A program made the position numbers and the translations under genes. A stretch of 64,000 nucleotides of DNA. Origin: Cotesia glomerata (taxonomy: Eukaryota; Arthropoda; Insecta; Hymenoptera; Braconidae). The stretch spans positions 20,732,430-20,796,429 of the forward strand of contig NC_058158.1 in assembly GCF_020080835.1 (NCBI RefSeq), written 5' to 3'. A model generated the notes under the pieces. The model saw only the letters and a list, made by a program, of their open reading frames with translations, was not told where the DNA came from and did no database searches. The first letter of the stretch is position 1, and each line of letters opens with the position of its first letter. Below, in pieces: positions 45,837 through 57,071 of the stretch.

Positions 45837-48143
45837 ATGACAGAATCCAATAATCCTTATCAAAAATCTTATAAACAAAGTAAGTAAAGAGGCCAGAAAG
45901 TTATATTTAGAATATAGTTATGGCAAGAAAATAAAATTTGCAGTAGTTCTTTACAATTTTTCTTGTGACTATTTATTTCCAACAATTGAACTTTTTTACT
46001 TAAAATATTTTGATTTTTATGCACTGTGGACTTATCAGGATTATACTTTGAAAAACTTTCTTCAAAATTAAAAAAAAAATGCCAAATTCAATAAACTAGA
46101 AAAAGTGCAAGTGATCGAAAATGACAAAGAAAATTAATTTATTCCACTTTTGATACTAAAATCAGCAGACAAGAGGCAATTTTTTAGCTTTCTTCAATAG
46201 ATAAACAAATTATTTTTAAAAAAACTGATATAAAGAAAATAAAAAACAAATTCCTAACTTTAGAAAATTTTCAATTTTTTCAGCGGGAAGTTAAAAATAT
46301 TAATACAATTAATTTAATTTAAGTCATTTTTTAGTATTATTATAAAACAAATATTAAAATTTTAAGAGTTCGGACACCAGGATCAGGTACACCTACTATA
46401 GATGATGAACAGCCAAGTAAGGAAACCATGCCAAAAATTGTAGTGTAAATAATAAAATTAATTTGCATTCATTTTTTCACAGAGAAATATGTTAAAGTGA
46501 CAAAAAAAAGAGAAAGTCAATCTACAAGAAAGCCAAAAGGAAAATATAATAGTGAAGACAGTAACAAGAAAATCAAATCTGCAACAATCTCATCAGGTAA
46601 CAAAAAAAATAAGATTAATTTGTTTATCTTAGCAAAATAATTGTAAGGTAAGAGCCTCAGTAGCCGTTTAGGAACCAGTACCTGCTTCCTCCATGTATTT
46701 GTATACCTGCATTTTTGAATGTAGACATACAAAGACATGGAATGAGCAGGTACTGGTTCCTAAGTAGGTATCTGGGACGCTTTTACCTTTGGTATAATGA
46801 TTTTCCTATTTCAAAAAAAAGATAATCAAAGGATAGATGACACAGAAAAAGACATACCCCTAAAACAACCAAAAGAAATAAAAGTTAATAAAGGAAAAAT
46901 AGAAGAAGAAAAAGAGAGCAGAAATGGAAATGCCGTTATATTGAAAAATTCAAGTGATCTGAAATCGTTTGAGGAGAAAATTTGTAGTCGAATAAAGAAA
47001 ACGGAGATTGGACTGTTCAAATTGAGGAAAGAGGTAGCTGAACTGAGAACAGAAGTCACTTCAATGATTCACGTAAGTATTTATAGTTGAGGTCAATAAA
47101 TGTAATATACTTGCTAAATTGCAATTTTCAAATAATTTTACTGTATAACTTTTTTTGAGACATTTAAAAAATTAATCATACTGTTATCATACCAATTTCA
47201 TGAACCCAGTCGAAAAAACTACAAGATTTTTTTTTACTTATAAACGTAAGTAATCACGTAAAACGGAATACTAAGATGATAAATTACGTCATGATTAGAA
47301 GTTTAATTGATAACTTAAAATAAAAAAAAAATGTTTTTTCCGTGTATAATACGTATTCGTTTTAATGAAAGTAATAAGTGTATAATGCAGCATTTTTGTA
47401 ATATATATTATAAAAAAATAATGTACCAAAAACTTCGGGTGCAAAGCTTACATCTTGACCATAAATTTTTAAGAAAGTTAATTAGAATTAATAAACTACC
47501 CGAGAAAAAAATTTTTTAATCTTCGTTGATCTGCGTACATCTCGTATTTCATATACCCTGTAAATTTTTTGTAGATCTACATACATCTTAGTAGATATAA
47601 TTTGATCAAAAAATTGGCACACATCTATAGAAATGGCATAGATCTACGTAAATAAAAAACAATTTTTCCCGGGTAACTGTAAAATCCTATTACGTATATA
47701 ATTTTACATAAGTTTTTAAAAGTAAATAATTTAACATAAAAATATTCCCTATTATTGTATCCAATTGTATGTACTTGGGTATACAAAATGAAAAGTTTGT
47801 TATTTATAGAAAGTAAGAAAAAAGTATAGGTCAGAAATTATTAATTAATTAATCGTTATTACAGACAGTGCAATCGTGTATGCAATTGTGGAACAATGTA
47901 TATTATCAATCTCAGGTAACTCAACAACAACCAATTAATGGGCCTCCTACACTAGTACCACCTCAACATCTGCACACTTCTACTTACATGCCTCCCCCGC
48001 AACCTCAAACTCAACATCAGCCGGCTAATTTTAATCAAGTAATTAGAAATTTTCCTTATCACTATCCATCACCACCTCAACCACCATTGCCATTACTAAA
48101 TCATTACAAACTTCCGACGACTTATCCACGTAATCACTCGTAG
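45837..48143 (+). CDS. five-exon gene, coiled coil plus Pro/Gln-rich tail (function unknown)
   Basis: Exons 45837-45879, 46369-46416, 46483-46596, 46822-47072 and 47865-48143 join in phase to 245 codons including the stop. Introns 1-3 are phase 1 and intron 4 is phase 0. Donors include A|GTAAGTAAAG and CAC|GTAAGT; acceptors include TTTTTTCACAG and TTATTACAG. The protein starts MTESNNPYQK, has a Lys-rich charged region, then a likely coiled coil (ICSRIKKTEIGLFKLRKEV), and ends with a Pro/Gln/His-rich segment (PPPQPQTQHQP). It carries no enzyme signature; a nuclear scaffold or regulatory role is possible but is a guess. A polyadenylation signal lies at 48205. The acceptor of exon 2 (TTTTAAGAG) and that of exon 4 (AAAAAAAAG) are weak, so these edges are less certain. 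Confidence 0.65.
46644..46789. mobile_element. palindromic MITE inside intron 3
   Basis: The sequence TAAGGTAAGAGCC at the left and GGACGCTTTTACCTT at the right are inverted, and the whole unit folds on itself around TCCATGTATTTGTATACC. It shares ends and centre with 59748-59891. It lies between exons 3 and 4 of the 45837 gene. Confidence 0.75.
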
Positions 48144-48204
48144 TTTTTATGTCAATGAATTTAATCCTAACTGTTTTTAAAAGAAATATTTTTGTAACAC
48201 AATC

Positions 48205-48210
48205 AATAAA
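48205..48210 (+). terminator. polyadenylation signal
   Basis: AATAAA 62 bases after the stop codon at 48143. Confidence 0.6.
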
Positions 48211-48497
48211 AAAAAATTTTCTCATCTTTGACATATGTCTTTTATTTTTGTTTATTTAAAAAAAAAACCTTGTCAGATTTAATCATTGAGCTTGTAAAAA
48301 CACTGGCCTATCAGTTTAAACTACGCGCGCAATCGACTGAAGCGCCACCTCTGAAACATGATGCACGCGTATATGTATCATGGCGTGTATTGCCAGCATC
48401 ATGAAAACAAACAAGCTGTTAGGTTAAAAATAGGATTATTCACTAAAAACATATTATTTATTAAATAAAATAAAGTGTCAAAGATCAACTTTTAGAG

Positions 48498-51400
48498 AGC
48501 AATTGGATTTATTCCAACATAATCATTTTCGCCAACTTGATGCCCATTCTTATCCGGCTGATTTTTGTGATTTTGTACAAGCATTTGGTAAGGTTACTAA
48601 TTTATTATTTCAATTATTCAATATTGTTTATTATTTAATTTTAAGAGGATATTTGATGTATAGAAACATAATTTCATTACATATTGAAATCTAACGTTAT
48701 ATTAAAAATTTCATATTTATTTTGACATGTTTCAGTCGCTCAAATAGTAGAACTTTGTAGCTGTTTGTCATTGGTAGATTTACTGAAGTGAAGAGGATTA
48801 AAATTGTCAAAAGGAATTGCCAAATTGCTTCTACAGAATATAATTTCTGCTTAGTAGGATTATCTGTGATTTTTTTATTGTGGGGTTAGTTGAGATTCTC
48901 GCCTAATAACTTACTGAGGCCACGCGGTTGGAATCGCTATCTTATTGTCAGGTCTCAAAGCTAGCCATGCCCGAACAATTATAAAGAATCTATATTGGAC
49001 AGAAATGTTGTTTATCTGCTGATTATAATATTTGAGTTACTAAATAATTTTAATTTCGCTCATTCTCTTAATAATTGGTCAAACAGCAAAGTTACAGCCG
49101 GAGATTTAAAATTCAATGTGCGACATAAGATAATGGATTATTGTCATTAATAAATCAGGTATTTAAAGGTTTTTAACATCACCAATTTATACAGACAAAA
49201 AAATAAATTTTTTTTTTTAGGGCTTTAAATAGACTACCCGCAAAATAAAAATTTATTGAAGTCTACCATTAAGAATGGGTCCGATGATGATCAACCGATT
49301 AATTCTACTTAAATGTAAGCTCCTAAATGTTAAATTTTAAATCAACAAATGATTATGATGAATGGTTTCAACTTTTCATAATAATGGATGTTAATTTTTG
49401 AATTATCTCGAGAACATTGTTCCTGTCCAAAAATTATGAGAGAAATTTGGTTAAAGAATCAAAATTATTCCAATATTTGTATATTTTCTAAAGTAAAATC
49501 CATAATTATACACAATTGAAACCATTCATTATGAAATATTGAAGTAAAGTTAATTTCTTAATATTTATTATTTAACACAAAATGCAATGGATATTTTTTT
49601 AAAATAAATTATTTTTATTAATAAATCGATAGGACTAAGATTTGCGCCGTAATTTTAAATAACAATATATGATAGATGTATCCAGTATACTTAAAATTTT
49701 AAAATACTATGAATCTTAACTTGTAAATCACAGCAAAAATATTTAAAATATGAAAAAATTTACAGAGATATTATAGGAAATAAAATTTTGCATAACTTTT
49801 GCTGCTAAAATTTTTTTATGCCCGCAGTTTCTTCGCTGCAATCAAGAAATTAAGATTCATAGCAGAATAGAATTTTCAATAACTGCAAATTTTATAATAA
49901 AAGTTAAAATTCTGATCTTTAAATTAATAATGTTATATTTTATTTACAGAAGACGTATTTTGTTCTCCTATTACACGTAACGGAGAAGATATGAATATAA
50001 ATTTAATAAATGACTATGCTGTTGGTGGATTAAATGTTCATATTATAAACTATCGAAAAATCAAGAAAAATAGTAGCACTTTAATAGTGGTATTAACTGA
50101 AACATTTTATATGGAACATATATTTGAAAGTAAGTTGAATGTAACGAAAAATATTACCTGTACATGATGATTATTATTATTAAGATGTAGCTAAAAGTAC
50201 GACACACGTGAAAGTACGAATGTGGTGGAAAGTATACATTTTTTCCACAAATGTGTGTTTATAATTACTAAAAATAAATTTATTTGAAATTATATCTCGA
50301 TTAATTTTAGGGCACTGATAAAAATGAGACCACTTCGAATACAGTTAAAAATAGGACAACTAAGATGTCTGAGTAGTATCGGGTATATTCAAGGATCTGC
50401 AACCATCTACAGCGGCGGTTGGAAAATATATTATTTGTCGTAATCAACGTACTACGACATAGTTATAACAATGAAAGGATATATTAAATTTCTTATAGAT
50501 AAGTATATTAACTTTTCATTATTTCCGATTAAGCCACATCATTGCTTTTATGTGAAGAATTACTTGATTTGGCATGTTAGCTTTTCATTTTTTTTTTTTT
50601 TTTGATCGTATGCCGGCCTACACTTTCGTGTAGACTATAATTTGAAGAAAATTTTTAAAATTATCTCAAGTTAGGCCAGATCATTAGTTTTATTAAAAGT
50701 AATTTAAATTATGCATGTTAACTTTTTATTTTTCGATCAGATGCCGGCTAACACGTCTGTTAGCTATGATTTTGGGGAAATTTAGAAATTTTATCCCAAA
50801 TTAGGCCAGATCATTGCTTTTATAAAAATAAATTTAATCTATGCATGTCTTGTTTTTATTTCCTGATCGGATGCCAGCTAACACATTTATGTTAGTTATA
50901 ATTTGAGTAAAATTTGTCAAATTTTACCTCAAATTAGGCCAGATAATTAATTTTGTATAAGAAGATTACGCTTCCAATAGATTTCCAACATTTTATTGTA
51001 TATTAATAATTTCATACTTATTTGCTAATATTTTAGAAACGTTGTAGCTACTGGTCATTAACAGACTTATTGGAAGACGAAATAATCTGAATTATTTCTA
51101 TATTTTTTCATTTCTGTCCCGTAGGATTTTCCATGATTTTTCTTTTTTTAATTGCGAGAATTAATTGAATTCTCGACTGATAATCTAGCAAAGCCACGCG
51201 GTTGGAGTCGGTATGTTATGGTCAGGTCTCGAAGCAATTCCTGCCAGAACAATTATAAAGAAACTATTTGAAAAAAATATTATGACGATATCATAAAACT
51301 ATGATGACACAAAAACATATGAACACTGCTATAAAAAATTTATTTTGAAACGAAAGAATATTTTTGTGAGAAAAAATTATTTTTTCGGAAATATATTAAA

Positions 51401-51900
51401 ATTTTATTTCTTACCTGAAGGAATAAAAATTTTTTCCGCAGTACTTTTTTTGTTACAAAAAAATTTCTTTATTTAGAAAAAATTAATTTTAAAAGAATAA
51501 CTTGAAAATTTTTCCTCAATTGAGAAAACATTTTGATTTCTTTAGCCAAGAAGTAAAATGATTGAAAATTAATTTTATGTCAGAAAAATATTATTTCTTT
51601 TCAAGAGTAAATTTTTTTTCTCAGTGAGCTGTGATCTTTATTAGATTTTTTGATTTCAAATAACAAAATAAAATAGTCTGTTTGAAAAATATTTTTTTTA
51701 TTATATAATTAAAAGAAATCATGGAGTCGTGATACCAGTTATTCACAAATTAAAAACGGTTTTACATCGTTATTTCTATGTAATATAATTTCCATTGATC
51801 AAATTACTTATATTTATATTTCAGTGTAAAAATGAATTTAATTAATATGTAATTATATTGAATTGCAGATAATGTGGATAAAAGAAAAAATCAGCATTGA
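48498..51900 (+). CDS. candidate spliced gene (function unknown; 5' exon not found)
   Basis: Three exons fit in phase: 48498-48587 (QLDLFQHNHFRQLDAHS..., donor G|GTAAGG), 49950-50129 (DVFCSPITRNGED... TFYMEHIFE, acceptor TTTACAG, donor AA|GTAAG) and 51869-51900 (NVDKRKNQH, then TGA). All introns are phase 1, as in the two genes to the left. A start exon was not identified. A further possible exon at 48736-48791 (acceptor TTTCAG, ending in TGA) might be an alternative 3' end. The introns contain the conserved element copies 2 and 3 and the first hairpin cluster. No domain is recognised. Confidence 0.45.
48892..49007 (+). repeat. conserved non-coding element, copy 2
   Basis: Starts GAGATTCTCGCC, core GAGGCCACGCGGTTGGAATC, then GTCAGGTCTCAAAGC and ACAATTATAAAGAA. 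The outer TTGAGA and TCTCAA words can close a stem. It lies in an intron of the 48498 gene model. Upstream sequence (from about 48736) is also related to 51037 onward before copy 3, so a longer segment was duplicated. Confidence 0.65.
50580..50950. repeat. hairpin tandem array, cluster A (3 units)
   Basis: Units of 130-131 bp, anchored at ATGCC at 50610, 50741 and 50871, all end in TTAGGCCAGATMATT. Hairpin 1 stems are CTACAC/GTGTAG, GCTAACA/TGTTAGC and CTAACA/TGTTAG. Hairpin 2 is a long AT stem, for example TTTGAGTAAAATTTG paired with AAATTTTACCTCAAA. Between clusters lies unrelated sequence plus conserved element copy 3. Confidence 0.8.
51166..51273 (+). repeat. conserved non-coding element, copy 3
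   Basis: Shares AAGCCACGCGGTTGGAGTCG, TATGGTCAGGTCTCGAAGC and AGAACAATTATAAAGAAA with the other two copies. It lies between the two clusters of hairpin units, in an intron of the 48498 gene model. Confidence 0.6.
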
Positions 51901-52054
51901 AATTACTACGCCGGCGATCGCGGTACACTAATTTTGAGATGACTGATGAAAGAAATGAGTATCATCAACTACTTTGCAGACAGCCAAATAATTCTCCTAA
52001 GAAAAAACTCGTTTCAACTGTGGTTTTGTGTTAAAAAACATTAAATTACGCATA

Positions 52055-53080
52055 TTTTTACAAGATATGTTGGTCGGATGCCAGTTCATATTTTGTGAGT
52101 CATAATTTAGGTGAAATCTTTATAATTTTATTCAAAACTAGGCCAGATGATTAGGCTTATATTTAAAATATTTATTTATAAATTCTAGCTGATGATATTT
52201 AGATTGGATGCCATCTCACAAATTTGAGAGATATGATTTGGATAAAATTTTTATAATTCTATCCTAAACTAGGCCAGATCATTAGGTTTATATTGTAAAT
52301 ATTTATTTATGAATGTTAGCTTATTATATTAAGATCGGATGCCGGCTTGCAACTTAATGAAAGCTATAATTTGGATGAAATTTTTATAATTCTATCCTAA
52401 ATTAGGCCAGATCATTAGATTTATATTTTAAATATTTATTTATAAATTTTAACTTATGATATTTAGATCGAATGCTAACTCACACTTGTGTAAGTCATAA
52501 TTTAGGTAAAATTTTTATAATTTTATTATAAATTAGGCCAGATCTTTAATTTTTTATAAAAAAAATTGTAATTTTGCATATTAATTTACGATATTGAGAT
52601 GGGATGCCAGCTCACAATTTTGTGAGTTATGATTTGGATGAAATTTTTATAATTCTATCCTAAATTAGGCCAGATCATTAGATTTATATTTTAAATATTT
52701 ATTTATAAATTTTAACTTATGATATTTAGATCGGATGCTAACTCACACTTGTGTGAGTCATAATTTAGGTAAAATTTTTATAATTTTATTCTAAATTAGG
52801 CCAGATCTTTAATTTTTATAAAAAAATTGTAATTTTGCATGTTAATTTACGATATTGAGATGAGATGCCAGCTCACAATTTTGTGAGTTATGATTTGGAT
52901 GAAATTTTTATAATTCTATCCTAAATTAGGCCAGATCATTAGGTTTATATTTTAAATATTTATTTACGAATGTTTGCTTATAATATTAAGATCAGATGCC
53001 GGCTTGCAATTCGATGCGAGTTATAATTTGGATGAAATTTTTTAATTTTGTCTTAAATTAAGTCAGATTTTTAGTTTCTA
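52055..53080. repeat. hairpin tandem array, cluster B (8 units)
   Basis: Unit anchors (ATGCC or ATGCT) fall at 52078, 52208, 52339, 52472, 52604, 52735, 52865 and 52996, a period of 130-133. Each unit has a variable stem soon after the anchor, then TTTGGATGAAATTTTTATAA and TTAGGCCAGATCATTAG-type constant parts. Stem pairs include CTCACA/TGTGAG, ACTCACAC/GTGTGAGT and CTTGCA/TGCGAG. Units 4-7 alternate in two types, giving a 262-bp higher-order repeat. No protein frame spans the array. Confidence 0.85.
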
Positions 53081-54231
53081 TATAATTATTGATAAAATTA
53101 CTTTAGTATCTATTAAAATTAGAAATAAACAGTAGCACGATTAATATTTAATATTTTTGAGTCTCTTTTGATTAAAAAATTACATTTCTAATAATTCATA
53201 TATTTCAGTTTATATTTACAGAAATCACTTTAATCAACAAATCTAGATTATGACTTAGTTTTAGCTATGTAGAGAGATGGCGCTACTGTTTGTTTCTAAA
53301 AACCATTAAATATTTATTTTTTTTATTTGTCGTCGGTAATGACGACGTTATCAAAACTAGGGGACCCCGATACTTATCTGTTCTACTATCGTTACACCTT
53401 AAGATGAATTATTTAGAAAACTAGAAAACATTGTATTATACTTTAACCTTATGGATGTTTTCTTTTTATTATTCTTACATTCAAAATTTTATTAACAACT
53501 CGAGCCTTCAACGTTTAACAAATGTGTTTATAATAATAATGTTATTAACTCATTTTTATTATTCAAGAATACATGTGTATTTACTATATTCAAATAATTC
53601 AAAACAAAAAAAACTACATCAATAAACATCTATCTAATATAATTAACTATCCTGCGACATTTGTTAGTAAAATAATTAATAAACGATTCATAGAATAAAA
53701 TATCCCGAAAAATTTTAGGGGAAACAACATATCAGTCTTCCAAATCAGTATATATTTCTTTTTGTATTTGAGGAAAACAACATTTTCATTAATTATACAG
53801 TGCTGTAAACCACGTTTTATATGCTCATATATATATTACATTTTTATCTAGATGAAACCTCAAGTACCTAATAAGTATTTTTAACGATCTTCCAAACTTG
53901 ATAAATGTTACCTCAACCAAGCAAACCTAATAATAATAAAAATATTTTTCTTGTACAAGTCAAAAATTAGTATTAATAAACTTGCTTTAAAAACTTTGCA
54001 ATAATTACTCCGACAAACGAAAAATATCCCATTCCACAAATTAAATGTTGCCATGAATAATGTAATTAGTTAATTTAAAATGGAAAATTTTCAGTTTGTA
54101 GTACTTCCAAATAAATGTGCCTCATTAATCGAAGTGCCTAAGAATGTAATACAAATTATAAAACATTGCAACAAAAGAATAAGTTCAAGAAATTCTATAT
54201 TAAGCGCCTATATCTGAAGGTATTGAAACTC
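53081..54231. other. AT-rich non-coding stretch
   Basis: No convincing gene. Short AT-rich frames (for example 53431-53625) look like chance. Confidence 0.5.
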
Positions 54232-54560
54232 AAATTTTTTCTAAATGTGGAAGCACTACTGAATTTAATTATTCTTATATAACCAATTCAATTTTTACTA
54301 AATGTGAAAGCACTAATGAATTTATTTATTCTTATATAACCAACTCAAATTTTACTAGATGTGAAAGCACTAATGAATTTAATTATTCTTATATAAACAA
54401 TTCAATTTTTACTAGATGTAAAAGCTCTAATGAGTTTAATTATTCTTACACAAGCAATTAAATTTTTACTAAGAGTGAAAGCACTAATGTACCTAATTAT
54501 TATTATAAAAGCAATTCAATTTTTACTAGATGTGAAAGCACTAATGTACCTAAATATTGT
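54232..54560 (+). repeat. tandem repeat, period about 60 bp
   Basis: About five to six copies of a unit like TTTTACTAGATGTGAAAGCA followed by CTAATG- and TTATTCTTATAT. The last units stay open in the frame that ends at 54633. It seems to lie in, or next to, the 3' coding end of a Gypsy element. Confidence 0.75.
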
Positions 54561-54561
54561 A

Positions 54562-54640
54562 TCTAGAAAAATTGATGATGTTACCGAAACTCGCGTCATG
54601 ACTATGAAAGCCCTAACTCTCGTTTTAAAGTAGGGAGGTG
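54562..54640 (+). pseudogene. Gypsy 3' internal tail and polypurine tract
   Basis: A short frame (VTETRVMTMKALTLVLK, stop TAG at 54631) resembles the variable tail after integrase. The purine run AAAGTAGGGAGGTG sits immediately before the LTR start, as a polypurine tract should. Confidence 0.5.
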
Positions 54641-55848
54641 TGTTACGAGTGGAAACTTTGGTCAATTTAATGAGTAATACAAAATATTCCTACTGTAAGG
54701 CAATTGAAATAGAAGGATCAGGATTTAAGAAAGTAAAAGAAGAAGAGGGGTTGAAATCGATTAAAAGGAGCGCCGGAAAATAAATAAACACAGGTCGAAA
54801 CAACGTTTGCGTGACTAACGAGAACAGGACTCCAGGAAAAAGAAGAATAAAGACTTTAACTATGCGAATGTGGACGGTAATATTCCATTTAAGGTCCCCC
54901 ACGAACAATACAGGATTCACATGAGTAGTACCTCACACCATTCTAAAGTGAGTCACCTGAGGAATATTCCAGAATAAAATCCATCCCTTAGCAGTATTAT
55001 AAAAAGCAAGCATCGGACTGCCAGTGCCAGTGCGTCAGGAGTTTTTAAACTACGAGGAGGCCCTCAACAAGTGCCAGTGCGTCAGGAGCTTTTAAACTAC
55101 GAGGAGGCCCTCAACAAGTGCCAGTGCGTCAGGAGCTTTTAAACTAAGAGGAAGCTCTCAACAAAGTGTAGTACAGTACAATTTCGGGAACTCTTTTGTC
55201 TTGAATAAGATTCCAATCAACTAAATTTCAATTTCTAATCGACATCTATTTATTTCTACTGAAATCAAGCATCGATTTCGAAAATTAAAATTAAATACAA
55301 AAGAGTAAATATCGAATTAGACTCCATCATTCACCAACTTCAGCATTGAAGTTGACAATCAACTTAGTGTCTCGCGCACTCAACATCGGAGGACCTTCCA
55401 GTTTCAACGCCTCCATTCTCCAGATTTAACATCTCCAACCTCTAGACGAATCAACGCCAAGTTCATTGCGACATCACCTTCAACAACGAAGACGACCTAA
55501 AATTCAACTTCACGCAATTACTCACTGACCAATTCCAATCGTAACAACCCGGTAGAGAAGTATTCCGTAACAACATCCTGAGTGTACCAGTTATAAATAA
55601 AACACCTATTTAATATTATTCAAATCGTAAGTAAATATTTAATTTCTTTCTTTAATATTTCATTTTCTCCTCTTTTCCTTTTTCCAACCGGTTCTGATGG
55701 TCATCCCTTAGTGTTAACTAGTCAATAAGTTTCTAAATCAAAGAGATCTGTCAATAAGTGTGACTGCCACTCCCAGGGTAAAGGCATTTAGTTGTCTGAC
55801 CGTACAAACAAGCAGTTGATCACATTTGTGTCGTCCCAGGACGTAACA
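54641..55848 (+). mobile_element. Gypsy LTR (1.2 kb)
   Basis: Starts TGTTACG and ends CGTAACA. A TATA box (ATTATAAAAAG) is near 54996 and an AATAAA-type signal near 55596. The polypurine tract lies on the left and a TTGGCG primer-site-like sequence follows at about 55856. The two flanks (AGGTG and AAATT) do not match, so this is not a simple solo LTR; internal-type sequence lies on both sides. Confidence 0.7.
55022..55163 (+). repeat. three 47-bp tandem repeats in the LTR
   Basis: The unit GTGCCAGTGCGTCAGGAG followed by TTTTAAACTACGAGGAGG occurs three times, beginning about 20 bases after the TATA box region, so probably at the start of the transcript. The first two copies are nearly identical; the third is more diverged. 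Confidence 0.85.
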
Positions 55849-57000
55849 AAATTTTATTGGCGATTTTAAATTAAAATGTAAATTTAATAATTAAGAACTG
55901 ATAGATAAAATTCAGGTTTGACATCGTTGGGTGATCTATTGACCCCCGGCGTGCCGTCACAGATGAGCTTACTTTTACCTTTCAATAATTCATAGACTCA
56001 CCATTACGGACCCCATAGTTTTGCCCAAATAATACCCTTTTGAGCGAGCCCCCTGGCTTCAAACGGAGGGTAGCTGTCAAATCCGGTGCGGAGAAAGTAC
56101 TCCTCAGAGTAGTAGCCGTACCGTGGATCTCAAAGAGGAATTGTTTCGCCTGGTGGTTGGAAATATTCCGGAAGGTCGATGGCCTTTAGTACCCAAGGAC
56201 GTGATACGTCCGTCCAAAAGGCTGGATGATTTTCCGGGATTAATGGTCCTGGGCTCGATGGTTCCTGCAGCGACGGAGATGGCGACCTGGGCGAACAATT
56301 CCCCCGAGGTACGTAGGCGGTACACTTTACTGGCACTCGCGATACTTCTGGCTCCTCGTCGGAGATTATGGGCATAGACAAGTTAAGCGACTGTGATTGA
56401 AACGAACGGCCCCTTTGTACGGCCCGACCCGACCGACGTGAACGCCTGCCTTTCCGCGGCATGGACCGAGGAGGAAATTCGGATAAAACGGCTAATAAGC
56501 CCTCATCTCCGAAGTTGGTTTTGGACTTGGGGAACAGCTGAAAGGCGCTCACACCATGGGAAATTTAATCGGTGAAATGGCTAATGAGCCTTTGCACCGG
56601 AAGGATTTGAATTGGTGGAACAGCTGAAAGGCGCTCGCACCCAAAGGAATTATCAGCGTGTTTACTGTAATTAGCTTTTATTGGATAAAGGATCTGGAGA
56701 GGTTCAAGTCGGACAGAGCTCTGTGCTCAAGAAAGTCCGTGGATCTACTGACTTGAATTAGCTCCAGATTAGTTTTTATAAACAGTATTTCAGCCATGTT
56801 TGCAGCTCAGGTTACTCCCTGAGAGAGTCATCGAGGCCCGGGTCCCATGCTGACGCAAGATGTTTGGACTATCCGCGGCCGCGGTGACTCTCTGCCGATG
56901 CCTTATCGCGAGATTTCCGTTACTAAGCTGCTGATCAAGCCACCAGCGAAGCAACGGATATCTCTCAATGTGCATTCGGAGAATTGAACGAGATAAATTT
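55849..57000. other. GC-rich island with open frames on both strands
   Basis: From about 56030 to 56960 the base composition is much more GC-rich than the surroundings. The plus frame 56030-56377 (LKEELFRLVVGNIPEGRW...) and the minus frame 56552-56130 (Arg/Ser/Pro-rich) overlap; I cannot tell which is real. A roughly 80-bp segment is duplicated (GGAACAGCTGAAAGGCGCTC at 56530 and 56617). A hairpin GTTCAAGTC...GACTTGAA lies near 56705-56760. It may be gag of the second copy of the Gypsy element whose LTR precedes it. Confidence 0.35.
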
Positions 57001-57071
57001 ATTTAAAATATAATATTTATGAAATAATAAAAAAAAAAAATAATTTTGGGCGAAATTCTGAGAACGTAACA

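Noticed and set aside
51940..51965. CTGATGAAAG word, resembling a hammerhead ribozyme core
   Set aside because: No matching stems or GAAA/cleavage arrangement, and absent from the tandem hairpin units.
50580..53080. Possible CRISPR array (regular repeats)
   Set aside because: Units are 131 bp with changes throughout, no unique spacers, and the sequence is eukaryotic.
56790..56975. GC-rich segment suspected to be rRNA
   Set aside because: No conserved rRNA words found; more likely part of a retroelement.
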